Source of the DNA: Maribacter cobaltidurans
Lineage (GTDB): Bacteria; Bacteroidota; Bacteroidia; Flavobacteriales; Flavobacteriaceae
NCBI RefSeq assembly: GCF_002269385.1
Contig: NZ_CP022957.1
Coordinates: forward strand, 4,269,001 to 4,333,000
Direction: 5' to 3'
Length of the DNA: 64,000 bases
Under the pieces are notes generated by a model. The model searched no databases. It was given only the letters and a program-made list of their open reading frames with translations, and was not told where the DNA came from. The translations under genes were made by a program, and so were the position numbers. Below, piece after piece: positions 1 through 8,848 of this stretch; the first letter of the stretch is position 1; each line of letters begins with the position of its first letter.

Positions 1-272
1 GTTAGGGTATCTTGGCCCGTATATACGATTAACCAAGCCACATCCAGACCACCCTCTTCCATATTGGGCAGGTTTACTTGTGTTTCCAACTTTTGAGTGT
101 AGTTGATGCTATCTGTAAAATTGGCCACATTAATGTCGTCATGGGTATCCAGGGTAATGACCTTTTCATGGATTCTTAAGGCTTTTTGTTCAATGGATTC
201 CGTGACTTGTGACTCCTTTTCTTTACAGGCAACAATTGCCAAAATGCTTAAAATATAGGTGTATCGCTTCAT
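1..272 (-). CDS. Membrane dipeptidase (peptidase family M19), N-terminal part
   Basis: Only the first 90 codons lie in the window; the rest runs off the left edge. The start ATG is the complement of 270-272. Residues 1-16 form a lipoprotein signal ending at a Cys in the motif AIVACKEK, so the protein is probably anchored in the outer or periplasmic face. The segment VITLDTHDD holds the His-x-Asp metal-binding pair that opens the TIM barrel of M19 (renal dipeptidase-like) enzymes, and NLPNMEEGGLDVAW follows as usual in that family. Such enzymes cleave dipeptides, including some D-containing ones, with two zinc ions. It is divergent from the histidine kinase gene at 415. The call rests on the N-terminus only. 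Confidence 0.8.
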   Translation of the reverse strand, partial: MKRYTYILSILAIVACKEKESQVTESIEQKALRIHEKVITLDTHDDINVANFTDSINYTQKLETQVNLPNMEEGGLDVAWLIVYTGQDTL

Positions 273-414
273 TCTGTAGAAATTAATACCTACAAATAAA
301 GGCTATTCACAACAAAAAAAGAAGCCTAGGGAACATTTAATTGTGGGTAGAACTCTAATGGGGCATTTTAGTGCCTGATAATAATAACTAAGCCTAAAAA
401 ATACCAACCAGTTC

Positions 415-2190
415 ATGAACGGAGTAAAAACAGAAAATTTACAGAATCAGTTAAAGCATTTGGAATCAACATTATCCAGCTTTTCATTTGAATCCCTAAA
501 TGCAACTGAGGCAATTACGCTTAAAAGTTCATTTAAGGCATTTAAAGGCCTTATGGAGGCCAAAATATACAATCCTGAAATGCCATTGGATATGGATGCA
601 ACACATAAAGTTTCCAATGAAGTAAAAGAGGAGGGGAATGTCTTATCCAAAGAAACAAGTTTTATTGCCCACATCAGTCATGAAATACGTACACCCCTAA
701 ATGGTATTATAGGTTTCACCAATCTTTTGAGGGAGGATAATCTGAACGAGAGTCAAACCAAAAAAGTTAATGCTATCCATATAGCCTCCCAAAATTTGTT
801 GGAGATTATCAACGAAGTATTGGAATACTCCAAATTATCCTCTGGGATAGAGGATTTTATAGAGATTGACTTCAATTTATCCGGCCTGATCAATGATGTT
901 GTTTTTTTATGTCAAACATTGTTGGTAGACCGTAAAATAGACCTACAATTAAAAATTGACAAAAGAATACCCGCAACCTTAATAGGTGATCCTTCAAAAT
1001 TATCCCAAATTCTGTTGAACCTTCTTGGGAACTCGATAAAATTTGTGGAAAAAGGGTTTATTCGACTCGAAATATTTTTAAAAGATGTTAGTCAGGACCA
1101 ACATATTATTGAATTTATTGTAAAGGACTCCGGTATAGGTATTTCAGAAGAACAATTGAAGGGAATTTTTCAATGCTTTAAACAAGTTGACCCATACACA
1201 TCCTCAAAATATGGAGGAACGGGGCTTGGCCTATGCATCGTAAAGAAACTGGTTGAAAAACAAGGTGGCGAAATTTCCGCGGAAAGTGAATTGGGTTCAG
1301 GGTCTACATTTACCTTCACCATTCCCTATAAGAAAGGAGTTTCAAGGAATATTCCCAAACAAACCCTAGGTACCATAAATATTCTAAAAGGAAAGGAATT
1401 ATTGAATGGTACCAAGATTTTGGTATTTGAGGATAATCATATGAATCAGCACTTGATCAAAGAGCAATTGCAAAAATGGGGTTGTAAAATATATGTAACC
1501 TCTGATGCGGACAAAGGTATGGGCATCTTAAAAACCCAGACCGTTGATTTGATCTTAATGGACTTGAGGATGCCAGGTTTAAATGGTTTTCAAATCTCCC
1601 GATTGATTCGAGAAGACAGGCAAATTGGAGAAATACCAATAATAGCCGTGAGTGCCGATTTTACAGCACAAGATGAAGAAAATTGTATTGCCTCTGGAAT
1701 CAATGATTTTTTGTTGAAACCCTACACTTTGGATGAATTATTAAAAAAACTCCTGAAGGCCAAGAAGCAAACACCTCTTTCTATGGATAGCAAAGTTTTG
1801 TTAGGTACGGAAATAATTACAGGAAAACCGAACGCAATTTTGGATTTGGAAAGCGTGTTGGAAGATTGTTGCGGTGAAGTGGACGTTTTGGAGGAACTAA
1901 TACGATTATTCAAGCAAAATGTATACGAGTTTATTGGTTCAGTAAAAATAAATCTCAAGCAGGGCACTTTTCATGAAATAGGTTTTGCTGCACATAAGCT
2001 CAAGGCAGGTCTTAAAATGTTAAAACTGGAGAAGCTAGCAAGTTTAATGGTGAATATGCAACAATCTGGTGAAGCAGGGGAGGAACTTAAGTTGCGCTCT
2101 ATGTTTCAGGATTTTCTAACCCAATACCCGAAATATGAAAGGGAAATAGACAAGGCTTTTGCCAAGATAAAGAATGAAAAAGGAAAATAA
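415..2190 (+). CDS. Soluble hybrid histidine kinase (HisKA-HATPase-REC-Hpt)
   Basis: 591 residues without a membrane segment or recognisable sensor domain; the first ~75 residues are helical and of unknown role. The H box SHEIRTP places the phospho-acceptor at His89. The ATPase domain shows the N box (LLGNSIKF, ~205), G1 (DSGIGIS, ~237) and G2 (GGTGLGL, ~266). A receiver follows from ~330 with Asp383 in LILMDLRMPG. A C-terminal Hpt domain carries His527 in AAHKLKAGL. The protein thus holds a complete internal His-Asp-His relay and should pass phosphate to a separate receiver, most simply the next gene, which starts 3 nt after this stop. As the first gene of the polysaccharide operon it probably controls that machinery. 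The absence of a transmembrane sensor means its signal must be cytoplasmic or come through a partner protein. Confidence 0.92.
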   Translation: MNGVKTENLQNQLKHLESTLSSFSFESLNATEAITLKSSFKAFKGLMEAKIYNPEMPLDMDATHKVSNEVKEEGNVLSKETSFIAHISHEIRTPLNGIIGFTNLLREDNLNESQTKKVNAIHIASQNLLEIINEVLEYSKLSSGIEDFIEIDFNLSGLINDVVFLCQTLLVDRKIDLQLKIDKRIPATLIGDPSKLSQILLNLLGNSIKFVEKGFIRLEIFLKDVSQDQHIIEFIVKDSGIGISEEQLKGIFQCFKQVDPYTSSKYGGTGLGLCIVKKLVEKQGGEISAESELGSGSTFTFTIPYKKGVSRNIPKQTLGTINILKGKELLNGTKILVFEDNHMNQHLIKEQLQKWGCKIYVTSDADKGMGILKTQTVDLILMDLRMPGLNGFQISRLIREDRQIGEIPIIAVSADFTAQDEENCIASGINDFLLKPYTLDELLKKLLKAKKQTPLSMDSKVLLGTEIITGKPNAILDLESVLEDCCGEVDVLEELIRLFKQNVYEFIGSVKINLKQGTFHEIGFAAHKLKAGLKMLKLEKLASLMVNMQQSGEAGEELKLRSMFQDFLTQYPKYEREIDKAFAKIKNEKGK

Positions 2191-2192
2191 CT

Positions 2193-2555
2193 ATGGAGGT
2201 ACTATTGGCAGATGATGATGATTTATTGGCTTCCCTATTGAGTTTTCGGCTTAAAAAGGGAGGGTATAAGGTGCGCCATACTTGCAATGGAAAGGAAGTG
2301 ATAGAGTATCTAGAAACACATGAACCGGATTTCATCGTAAGCGATATCATGATGCCCTATTTTTCAGGAATAGAATTGATCAATTATGTTAGAAATGACC
2401 TTTCGTTAAATACACCAATTATCATTATTTCCTCCGCAGGGAACGAAGAAAACGTATTAAGCGCCTTTGAAATGGGTGCGAACGATTTTATAACGAAACC
2501 TTTCAGTCCCACGGAACTCTTGGTGCGATTGGAACGTGAACTTAAGAAAACTTAA
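2193..2555 (+). CDS. Stand-alone receiver-domain response regulator
   Basis: 120 residues, a single CheY-like receiver without an output domain. The acidic pocket is at residues 7-10 (ADDDD), the phospho-acceptor is Asp51 in IVSDIMMPY, the switch Ser is in IIISSAG (~80) and the conserved Lys is in ITKPFSP (~102). It starts 3 nt after the hybrid kinase stop and is probably its phosphate acceptor through the Hpt domain. Without a DNA-binding domain it must act by protein contact. The next two gene products, a HEAT-repeat membrane protein and a glycosyltransferase, are the obvious targets by context (inference). Confidence 0.93.
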   Translation: MEVLLADDDDLLASLLSFRLKKGGYKVRHTCNGKEVIEYLETHEPDFIVSDIMMPYFSGIELINYVRNDLSLNTPIIIISSAGNEENVLSAFEMGANDFITKPFSPTELLVRLERELKKT

Positions 2556-2560
2556 AAAAT

Positions 2561-5044
2561 TTGTCAATAGTCCCCCAGACGTATAACATAACGACGCTTA
2601 TTACAAGCCCCAAAATCCCAACGGATTTTCTATGGGGTTTGTCCGCTTTTTTTGTAGGCCTGGCTATGGTATACTTTGTATCTGTCTTTTATTTTAGAAA
2701 CAGGATTACGAAGGAGGCCCAAAAAATCAAGGAAAAGAAAAAGGAGCTATCTCCCATAGTCAGTGAATTTCTTTTCTATGATGAAAATGGGGACAAGATT
2801 GAAAAAATAAATTATATAGGGCTCAAAATTGAGGTAAGGGAATTGATAAAAAGTCCGTTCGACCGCAAGGTACTAACCGAAATTTTGATGGATTTACGAA
2901 AGGATGTTTCCGGCACTACAAGAAATGAACTTTTTCATATTTATCAGGATTTAGGGCTACACGAGGATGCCTTCAAAAAACTAAAAAGTTGGCGTTGGGA
3001 AGTTATTTCCAAAGGAATATTCGAGCTTACGCAGATGCACGTAGAAGAAGCCTACAAGCCTATTACTCGTTTTATAAACGATAAACGCCCAACGGTTCGA
3101 AAACAAGCTGAAATTGCCGTGGTCACCCTTAATAGGGAAGGGATAATCTACTTTTTGGACCATACCACTTACAGAATCTCCGAGTGGCAACAATTGAAAC
3201 TTTTAGATGTAGTAAGAAACAAGGAGGATTATTTGGCACCGCCTTTTAGGTTATGGTTGACCTCCAAGAATAACTATGTGGTCCTTTTTGCCCTTAGGCT
3301 CATAAAACATTACAATCAAAATGACGCCAATATTTCCCTCATTACCTTGATTAAACATAAGAGTAATCAGATAAAGCGTGAAGCCATACATTGTATTAAG
3401 GAATTTTATGTTACGGAAGCCCTACCTGTTTTAAAACAGACTTTTGGGAGCAATAACACGGACATTAAAATGCATATTCTGGATACGATAGCGGAAATTG
3501 GAAGTGATGAGGATATTCCTTTTTTGCAATCCATTTCTGAAAGCAACGATACCTTTATGGTCAAAAATAAAGCGGTTAGGGCCATAAATACCATTAGTCC
3601 AGAATCCATACTTCCCACTAAAGATATTGAACCCTTGTCTGGGTTAAATAATTCTGAAAACCTAGAAAATGGATTTGTTGCGAAAGATGTCGAAAGTAAC
3701 AATCAGGGGGAATTGACCCATGATAGTCATATCAAGGAATTAAGCTCGGTAGAAAGGAATTCTTCGGATGAAAATTTTGAAGACATATCAGATGACTATC
3801 ATAGTCCTTTGGAAACTGAATCTGTAAAAGACCTTGAAATAGATGAAGTAGAAGGCATTGAAAAGGATAGCTCTGTAGTGTTGACTGAGACTGAAATTGC
3901 ATTTTTACCATACATAGTCGACTCTGAAACAGAAAGGCTTGATGATTCAGGGGTTATAGAAAAATCGCTTAATGAAATTATTGTTGATTTTGAGGTGGTA
4001 AAAGCCGAAAAAATTACCCCTTTATTGGATTTTAACTTTCTTCCATTGGTCATTGAAGGTCAAAACGAAAGAAAAAAAGATGTACTGGAATTTCCTGTAA
4101 TCTATGAAGAGGTCATTGCCATCCAAAAGGAAGACTCATTGAATATAGGGGATCTAGAGGTATTCTATGAAGAGATAATACCTGTCCAATCAACGGATCT
4201 AAATAAAGATATCGATTTTGATTTGCTTGATTTTTCAGAAATCAATCCTTCGGAAGTAATAGGGAAGGGGGATACAAATATGCAAGCTGATGAAGGCGAC
4301 TACATGCAGTGGCCAATCGATTTTGAGGTTAAATTTTCAGATGATGAAAATCATCAAGAAAAGAACTTTGAAGAGCAGCTTTCCCATCCGGACATATCCT
4401 CGGACCTCATAATTCCTAAGCCAAAATTTCATGAAGATTTGGATACTATGGCTTTGTTAGAAAATATTGAAGAATTGGGGGATGAAAGGGAGATTCCTTT
4501 TCTGCGCTCCATGATGGAGACCGAAACCTCGCCCGATATTTTGGAAAAAATTAAAGATATTCTTGATCATTTTATTTCAAAATATAGTTCCAAGGAGGCT
4601 CCGAAAAAGGGTGAAACAGAAAAGGGATACAGTGTTTTCGAGGAATTGATCATTAAGGGGGATTTGGAGTCCAAACTATTTTTGTTGAACCAAATCGCGG
4701 AACTAGGTGATACCAAGGAACTTTATTTGTTGAATGTATTGGTTTCCGACGAGAATAAGACTATTAGTGAAACTGCAGCGCAAGTCCTTAAGGTGTTGAA
4801 AAAACGATTGGAGGATGATGCCATGGAATTAGTGGACCAAAATATTGACTCCTCCGTTTCCATTGAAGAATTGATAAAAAAGGATTATCCGGATTTCTTT
4901 ACGTTGAATTTTGAACCCAGTGGAAATTCTGAGTTTCCAGAAAAAAAAGAAGTTCCTGCTCGTATGAATTCTTCGGAAAAAGGAACCTTGTTTGACCACC
5001 TGTGCAATATGTCCACCAAATTTTACAACAAGAAGAATGGCTAA
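2561..5044 (+). CDS. Membrane-anchored HEAT-repeat scaffold protein
   Basis: 827 residues starting at TTG 2561, 5 nt after the receiver stop. No in-frame ATG lies before the membrane segment, which supports the TTG; the first internal Met is inside that segment. A short outer tail is followed by one transmembrane helix (~24-47, FLWGLSAFFVGLAMVYFV). The cytoplasmic part has HEAT-like alpha repeats (~130-350, with phrases such as ALPVLKQTF and IGSDEDIPFL), a long acidic linker (~360-640) and a second HEAT pair (~640-760; ELGDEREIPFLRSM resembles the first block). HEAT arrays are docking surfaces, so it may connect the receiver to the glycosyltransferase. The last 8 nt overlap the start of the GT2 gene. 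Exact function unknown. Confidence 0.75.
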   Translation: MSIVPQTYNITTLITSPKIPTDFLWGLSAFFVGLAMVYFVSVFYFRNRITKEAQKIKEKKKELSPIVSEFLFYDENGDKIEKINYIGLKIEVRELIKSPFDRKVLTEILMDLRKDVSGTTRNELFHIYQDLGLHEDAFKKLKSWRWEVISKGIFELTQMHVEEAYKPITRFINDKRPTVRKQAEIAVVTLNREGIIYFLDHTTYRISEWQQLKLLDVVRNKEDYLAPPFRLWLTSKNNYVVLFALRLIKHYNQNDANISLITLIKHKSNQIKREAIHCIKEFYVTEALPVLKQTFGSNNTDIKMHILDTIAEIGSDEDIPFLQSISESNDTFMVKNKAVRAINTISPESILPTKDIEPLSGLNNSENLENGFVAKDVESNNQGELTHDSHIKELSSVERNSSDENFEDISDDYHSPLETESVKDLEIDEVEGIEKDSSVVLTETEIAFLPYIVDSETERLDDSGVIEKSLNEIIVDFEVVKAEKITPLLDFNFLPLVIEGQNERKKDVLEFPVIYEEVIAIQKEDSLNIGDLEVFYEEIIPVQSTDLNKDIDFDLLDFSEINPSEVIGKGDTNMQADEGDYMQWPIDFEVKFSDDENHQEKNFEEQLSHPDISSDLIIPKPKFHEDLDTMALLENIEELGDEREIPFLRSMMETETSPDILEKIKDILDHFISKYSSKEAPKKGETEKGYSVFEELIIKGDLESKLFLLNQIAELGDTKELYLLNVLVSDENKTISETAAQVLKVLKKRLEDDAMELVDQNIDSSVSIEELIKKDYPDFFTLNFEPSGNSEFPEKKEVPARMNSSEKGTLFDHLCNMSTKFYNKKNG

Positions 5045-6467
5045 CGGTTTCCTGGACATACTAATGGAGTATATAAACATCGTCTTCTTTGTATTTACGG
5101 TGGTGCTATTTACTATGTTTACCTTAATGGGATACTTGTCCACAAGGAACTCCATTCACTATCGGAATAAAAATAGTTTTGGGGATATGTCCAAGCTCAT
5201 GGCCTCCCCATTGGCTCCTAGTATTACTATTATCGCTCCAGCATATAATGAAGGGCTTACCATTGTTGAAAATATACGATCGCTCATGTCGCTACGATAT
5301 GTGAATTATGAGGTCATGGTGGTCAACGATGGAAGTAAGGATGATACCTTACAGAAAATGATCGATGCCTACGACCTAGTGAAAATAGATCAGGAAATAG
5401 ATCCGGATTGGAGGAACAAGCCCATCCGTGGTATCTATAAGTCTCCTCATAAAGCATTTTCCAAATTAACGGTAATTGATAAGGAAAATGGTGGAAAATC
5501 CGATGCATTGAATACGGGTATGGCCCTGTCAACCAATCAGTATGTTGGGTGCATAGATGTGGATTGTCTTTTGCTTCCGGACGCTTTGTTGCATGTTGTA
5601 AAATCATTTTTTCAACGCTCTGAAAAAAAGGTTATCGCCGTAGGAGGGGTAATTCGGGTGGCTAATTCCTGTATTATTCAGGGTGGCCAATTGGAGGAAA
5701 TTCGCCTTCCGACCAATTGGTTGGCCCGTTTCCAATTATTGGAATACACCCGATCGTTTATTTTGGGAAGAATGGCCTGGGGAAGGATCGATAGCCTGTT
5801 GATTATCTCCGGTGCCTTTGGTTTCTTCGATCGTGAAATCGCTCTGGAAGTAGGGGGATATGATACCAATACGGTTGGAGAGGATATGGAAATAGTGTTT
5901 AAGATGAGGCGCTATATGCATGAACGTAAACTACCATATACCGTTGAATATATCCCCGATCCCTTATGCTGGACCGAAGTCCCCGAAGATCGAAAGATTC
6001 TGGTGAATCAAAGAGATCGTTGGGCCAGGGGTAATCTGGAAACATTGTTTAAACATAAGGATATGTTCTTTAACCCCAAGTTTGGTAGGTTGGGGATGTT
6101 AAGTTATCCCTATTGGTTCTTTTACGAATGGTTGGCTCCCCTGTTGGAGTTTTTCGGCTTTTTTACAATTATTCTATTTTATTGGTTGGGAATTTTGAAT
6201 TGGGATTTCTTTTTGGCCATTACAGCAACGGTTTATGTGTTTTCGATCATGTTTTCCTTTTACGCCATTCTTTGGGATGTTTATTCTTATAACGAATACA
6301 AAAAAACCAAGGACATACTCATTTTGATGCTGTGTGCCATTATAGAGCCCATTACCTTCCATCCATTGGTGGTATGGTCCGCGGTCCGCGGAAACTATAA
6401 AAAATTGTTCAAAATTAAATCAGGGTGGGGCTCACAGGTCCGTAAAGGATTCGCAAAAGCTAGTTAA
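5037..6467 (+). CDS. Processive family 2 glycosyltransferase (PgaC/cellulose-synthase-like)
   Basis: 476 residues from ATG 5037, which lies inside the upstream stop region (8-nt overlap ATGGCTAA), a classic sign of coupled translation; a TTG 45 nt upstream is the longer alternative. An N-terminal membrane helix (~10-35) is followed by the GT-A domain: IIAPAYNEG and VVNDGSKDDT bind nucleotide-sugar, DVD at 174-176 binds metal, GED (281-283) holds the catalytic base region, and QRDRW (325-329) is the Q-x-x-R-W motif of processive synthases. Three or four C-terminal helices should form the translocation channel. The layout resembles poly-N-acetylglucosamine synthase PgaC and hyaluronan synthases. 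No PilZ domain is present, so control is probably not by cyclic di-GMP. The sugar polymerised cannot be read from the sequence. Confidence 0.88.
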   Translation: MANGFLDILMEYINIVFFVFTVVLFTMFTLMGYLSTRNSIHYRNKNSFGDMSKLMASPLAPSITIIAPAYNEGLTIVENIRSLMSLRYVNYEVMVVNDGSKDDTLQKMIDAYDLVKIDQEIDPDWRNKPIRGIYKSPHKAFSKLTVIDKENGGKSDALNTGMALSTNQYVGCIDVDCLLLPDALLHVVKSFFQRSEKKVIAVGGVIRVANSCIIQGGQLEEIRLPTNWLARFQLLEYTRSFILGRMAWGRIDSLLIISGAFGFFDREIALEVGGYDTNTVGEDMEIVFKMRRYMHERKLPYTVEYIPDPLCWTEVPEDRKILVNQRDRWARGNLETLFKHKDMFFNPKFGRLGMLSYPYWFFYEWLAPLLEFFGFFTIILFYWLGILNWDFFLAITATVYVFSIMFSFYAILWDVYSYNEYKKTKDILILMLCAIIEPITFHPLVVWSAVRGNYKKLFKIKSGWGSQVRKGFAKAS

Positions 6468-6469
6468 CC

Positions 6470-8848
6470 ATGTTGGAATACAAGGAAGACCATATAGAAA
6501 CAAAAGAGAAGACACTGCGGGATTTTATCCCCATGGTGCTTACCTTCTTTGTGGGACTGACCTTTCTTTCCATATATCAAAATACCATTTTGTATTCCAA
6601 GGGTGTGTTGGACAGCGTTTTCAATAGCAGTTTTTTGCTGTACTTATTGCATCATTTAGGGTATACGGCCGTGATTTCACTTTTTTTAGCCTTTATTTTC
6701 AATATTTTGGAAAACAAAAGGTACGGGCTCGGACTCAGGGTATCTAAGATTATTTTAATTCTTTTGTTGATAATCGAGGCCAGCCTTATTACCTATTATG
6801 TTCAGAATTTTGAACCTTTGGGTTCGGATTTCCTGGGGTTATTCGGAAATAAGGAAATTCACTTTTCCATATCCCAAGTATTGGTAGCATCGTTATTGAC
6901 GTTAACCATTTGCTTTTTTAGCTATAAGTATATTGCTCCTGTATATACGATTATCAGTAGGATGTACCCTCTAACAATCGTATTCTTTAGCATCTTTCTG
7001 GCTACCTTATATTCCGATAAAAAACCGGTAAATGAAAACAAGACCCAACACTTGGCACAGCATGTGACCCGGAGCTTATTTCAATCACATAGTTATGAAG
7101 GTAAGGAAGAATACCCATTATTGTCTCCATTTCAAAGCACCACAGGGCTTTCCAAATATTTTCAAGGAATGGATTCATTACCAAATATTAAGATCATAGT
7201 AATCGATGGCTTGGGAAATGACTTTGTGAACGGTCAATTCAATGATTTTATGCCCTACCTCCAAAAACTCAAAAAACAATCTTTGAACTGGAAGAATTTC
7301 TTGAGCAATACAGGGGAAAGCCATGCCTCCTTTCCTAGTATCATTGGATCTCTACCTTTTGGAGAGGCAGGATTTACCAACCTTCCAAATTTCACTTATA
7401 GAAATACGCTATATAGTATTTTAAATAAGAATGGGTATACTACAAGCTTTAACTACGGTGGAAATACCGCACTTTACAATTTAGACAGGTTTTTGGAGGA
7501 AGAAAAAGTGGACCTAATTTTTGATCGAAACAATTTTGGAAGGGAGTTTAATTTACAAGAGGAAGATGCAGCCGGCATTAGTTTGGGATATCCCGATAAG
7601 TCACTCTTCAGTAATTTCCATAAAAATAACATGACGACCAATGGTCCAAAATTCGATGTATTCCTAACCTTAAGCACCAAAGCTCCGTTTCAAATCCCTA
7701 ATCCGGACGATTACTCGAATAAGGTGGAACGAATAGCGGAGAAATCCAATTTGGATGGATCCACTAAAAGATTTGTAAAGCGAAACGACGAATTATTTGC
7801 CAGTTTCACCTATACTGATGATGCCTTGGCAGAATTCATGGAAAACGAGAGAAATCGGCCAAACTTTTCCAATACCATTTATCTGATTACGGGAAGTCAT
7901 CAACTTTCAGAAATTTCGCAGAACAATGCCCTTTCCAAATATCGGGTGCCCCTTTTAATTTTTAGTCCTTTATTAAAGAAGCCTGATGAAATTGAAAAAA
8001 TGGCCTCACATTTTGATATAGTTCCGAGTTTATTGGCGTTGTTATCCGAAAATCAAACATTTCAAGTACCGGAACAATTGGGATTCTTGGGAGGAGATTT
8101 AATACAGGCCCCCAACTTGAATGAATTTAGGGAAATACCACTGCTAAGAAGTTCTTATAATATTCAGGATTATATCCTAAACGATATCTATTATTCCGAT
8201 GGTAAAATGTATCGGCTAGACCAAAATCTAAACCTTACCGAAATGGAGGATGAGGAAAAAGAGAATACCATTGAACGTAGGTTTGACCTATTCAAATCTT
8301 TCAATAGCTATGTGACATTAAAAAATAGAATCATTCCGTCTTCCATATCCTTGATTGAGGATAAAAAGCCTAAATTTTCCAAGGAGGAATTGATTTGGAT
8401 CGAAAGTGTCTTTAATGGAAAGGATATTGATAATGCCTATACAACGGCCAAGAACATGGCCTTCGACAAGGACTATGGCAGGGCTCAACTACTTTGTAAA
8501 TATATTTTGAGCATTATTCCGCGTCATGCTGATACGGAAATTCTTATGGGAAGAATCCATTCTTGGCAGGGGGAATATGACGAGGCCATTGAAATATTAA
8601 TGGATGTCATCCATAAGTACCCCAAGTATGAGGATGGATATTGTGCTTTAATGGATGCTTTTTATTGGTCCGGGCAAAACGAAAAGACCTATGATATTCA
8701 AGGATTGGCCAGAAAGAATGGCGTTACCGATAAAATATTGACGGAAAAATTCGAAAGGTCCATTGACTTGATTTTACCTGAAGATAAAATGGATGGAGGA
8801 CAGGCAATTGAACAAAAAACCGCGGGAATAAGTACCAAACTAAAATGA
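6470..8848 (+). CDS. Membrane sulfatase/LtaS-fold protein with C-terminal TPR
   Basis: 792 residues, starting 3 nt after the GT2 stop. Five hydrophobic helices fill ~20-185. A periplasmic alkaline-phosphatase-superfamily domain spans ~240-510: Asp246 in VIDGLG is the first metal ligand, Thr281 in SNTGESHASF is the likely nucleophile, and ITGSHQ (~480) replaces the TGDH metal motif. The fold family includes lipoteichoic acid synthase, phosphoethanolamine transferases (EptA type) and sulfatases. The C-terminus (~630-780) has tetratricopeptide repeats resembling those at the start of the next gene product. In this operon the simplest reading is a phospho-group transferase decorating the nascent polysaccharide, with the TPR region holding the chain or the outer-membrane partner (inference). 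Its stop overlaps the next start by 4 nt. Confidence 0.8.
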   Translation: MLEYKEDHIETKEKTLRDFIPMVLTFFVGLTFLSIYQNTILYSKGVLDSVFNSSFLLYLLHHLGYTAVISLFLAFIFNILENKRYGLGLRVSKIILILLLIIEASLITYYVQNFEPLGSDFLGLFGNKEIHFSISQVLVASLLTLTICFFSYKYIAPVYTIISRMYPLTIVFFSIFLATLYSDKKPVNENKTQHLAQHVTRSLFQSHSYEGKEEYPLLSPFQSTTGLSKYFQGMDSLPNIKIIVIDGLGNDFVNGQFNDFMPYLQKLKKQSLNWKNFLSNTGESHASFPSIIGSLPFGEAGFTNLPNFTYRNTLYSILNKNGYTTSFNYGGNTALYNLDRFLEEEKVDLIFDRNNFGREFNLQEEDAAGISLGYPDKSLFSNFHKNNMTTNGPKFDVFLTLSTKAPFQIPNPDDYSNKVERIAEKSNLDGSTKRFVKRNDELFASFTYTDDALAEFMENERNRPNFSNTIYLITGSHQLSEISQNNALSKYRVPLLIFSPLLKKPDEIEKMASHFDIVPSLLALLSENQTFQVPEQLGFLGGDLIQAPNLNEFREIPLLRSSYNIQDYILNDIYYSDGKMYRLDQNLNLTEMEDEEKENTIERRFDLFKSFNSYVTLKNRIIPSSISLIEDKKPKFSKEELIWIESVFNGKDIDNAYTTAKNMAFDKDYGRAQLLCKYILSIIPRHADTEILMGRIHSWQGEYDEAIEILMDVIHKYPKYEDGYCALMDAFYWSGQNEKTYDIQGLARKNGVTDKILTEKFERSIDLILPEDKMDGGQAIEQKTAGISTKLK

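Noticed and set aside
4992..5036. TTG start extending the GT2 protein by 15 residues
   Set aside because: The added residues (TTCAICPPNF...) do not resemble a signal or domain, while ATG 5037 gives an 8-nt overlap typical of the coupled genes in this operon.
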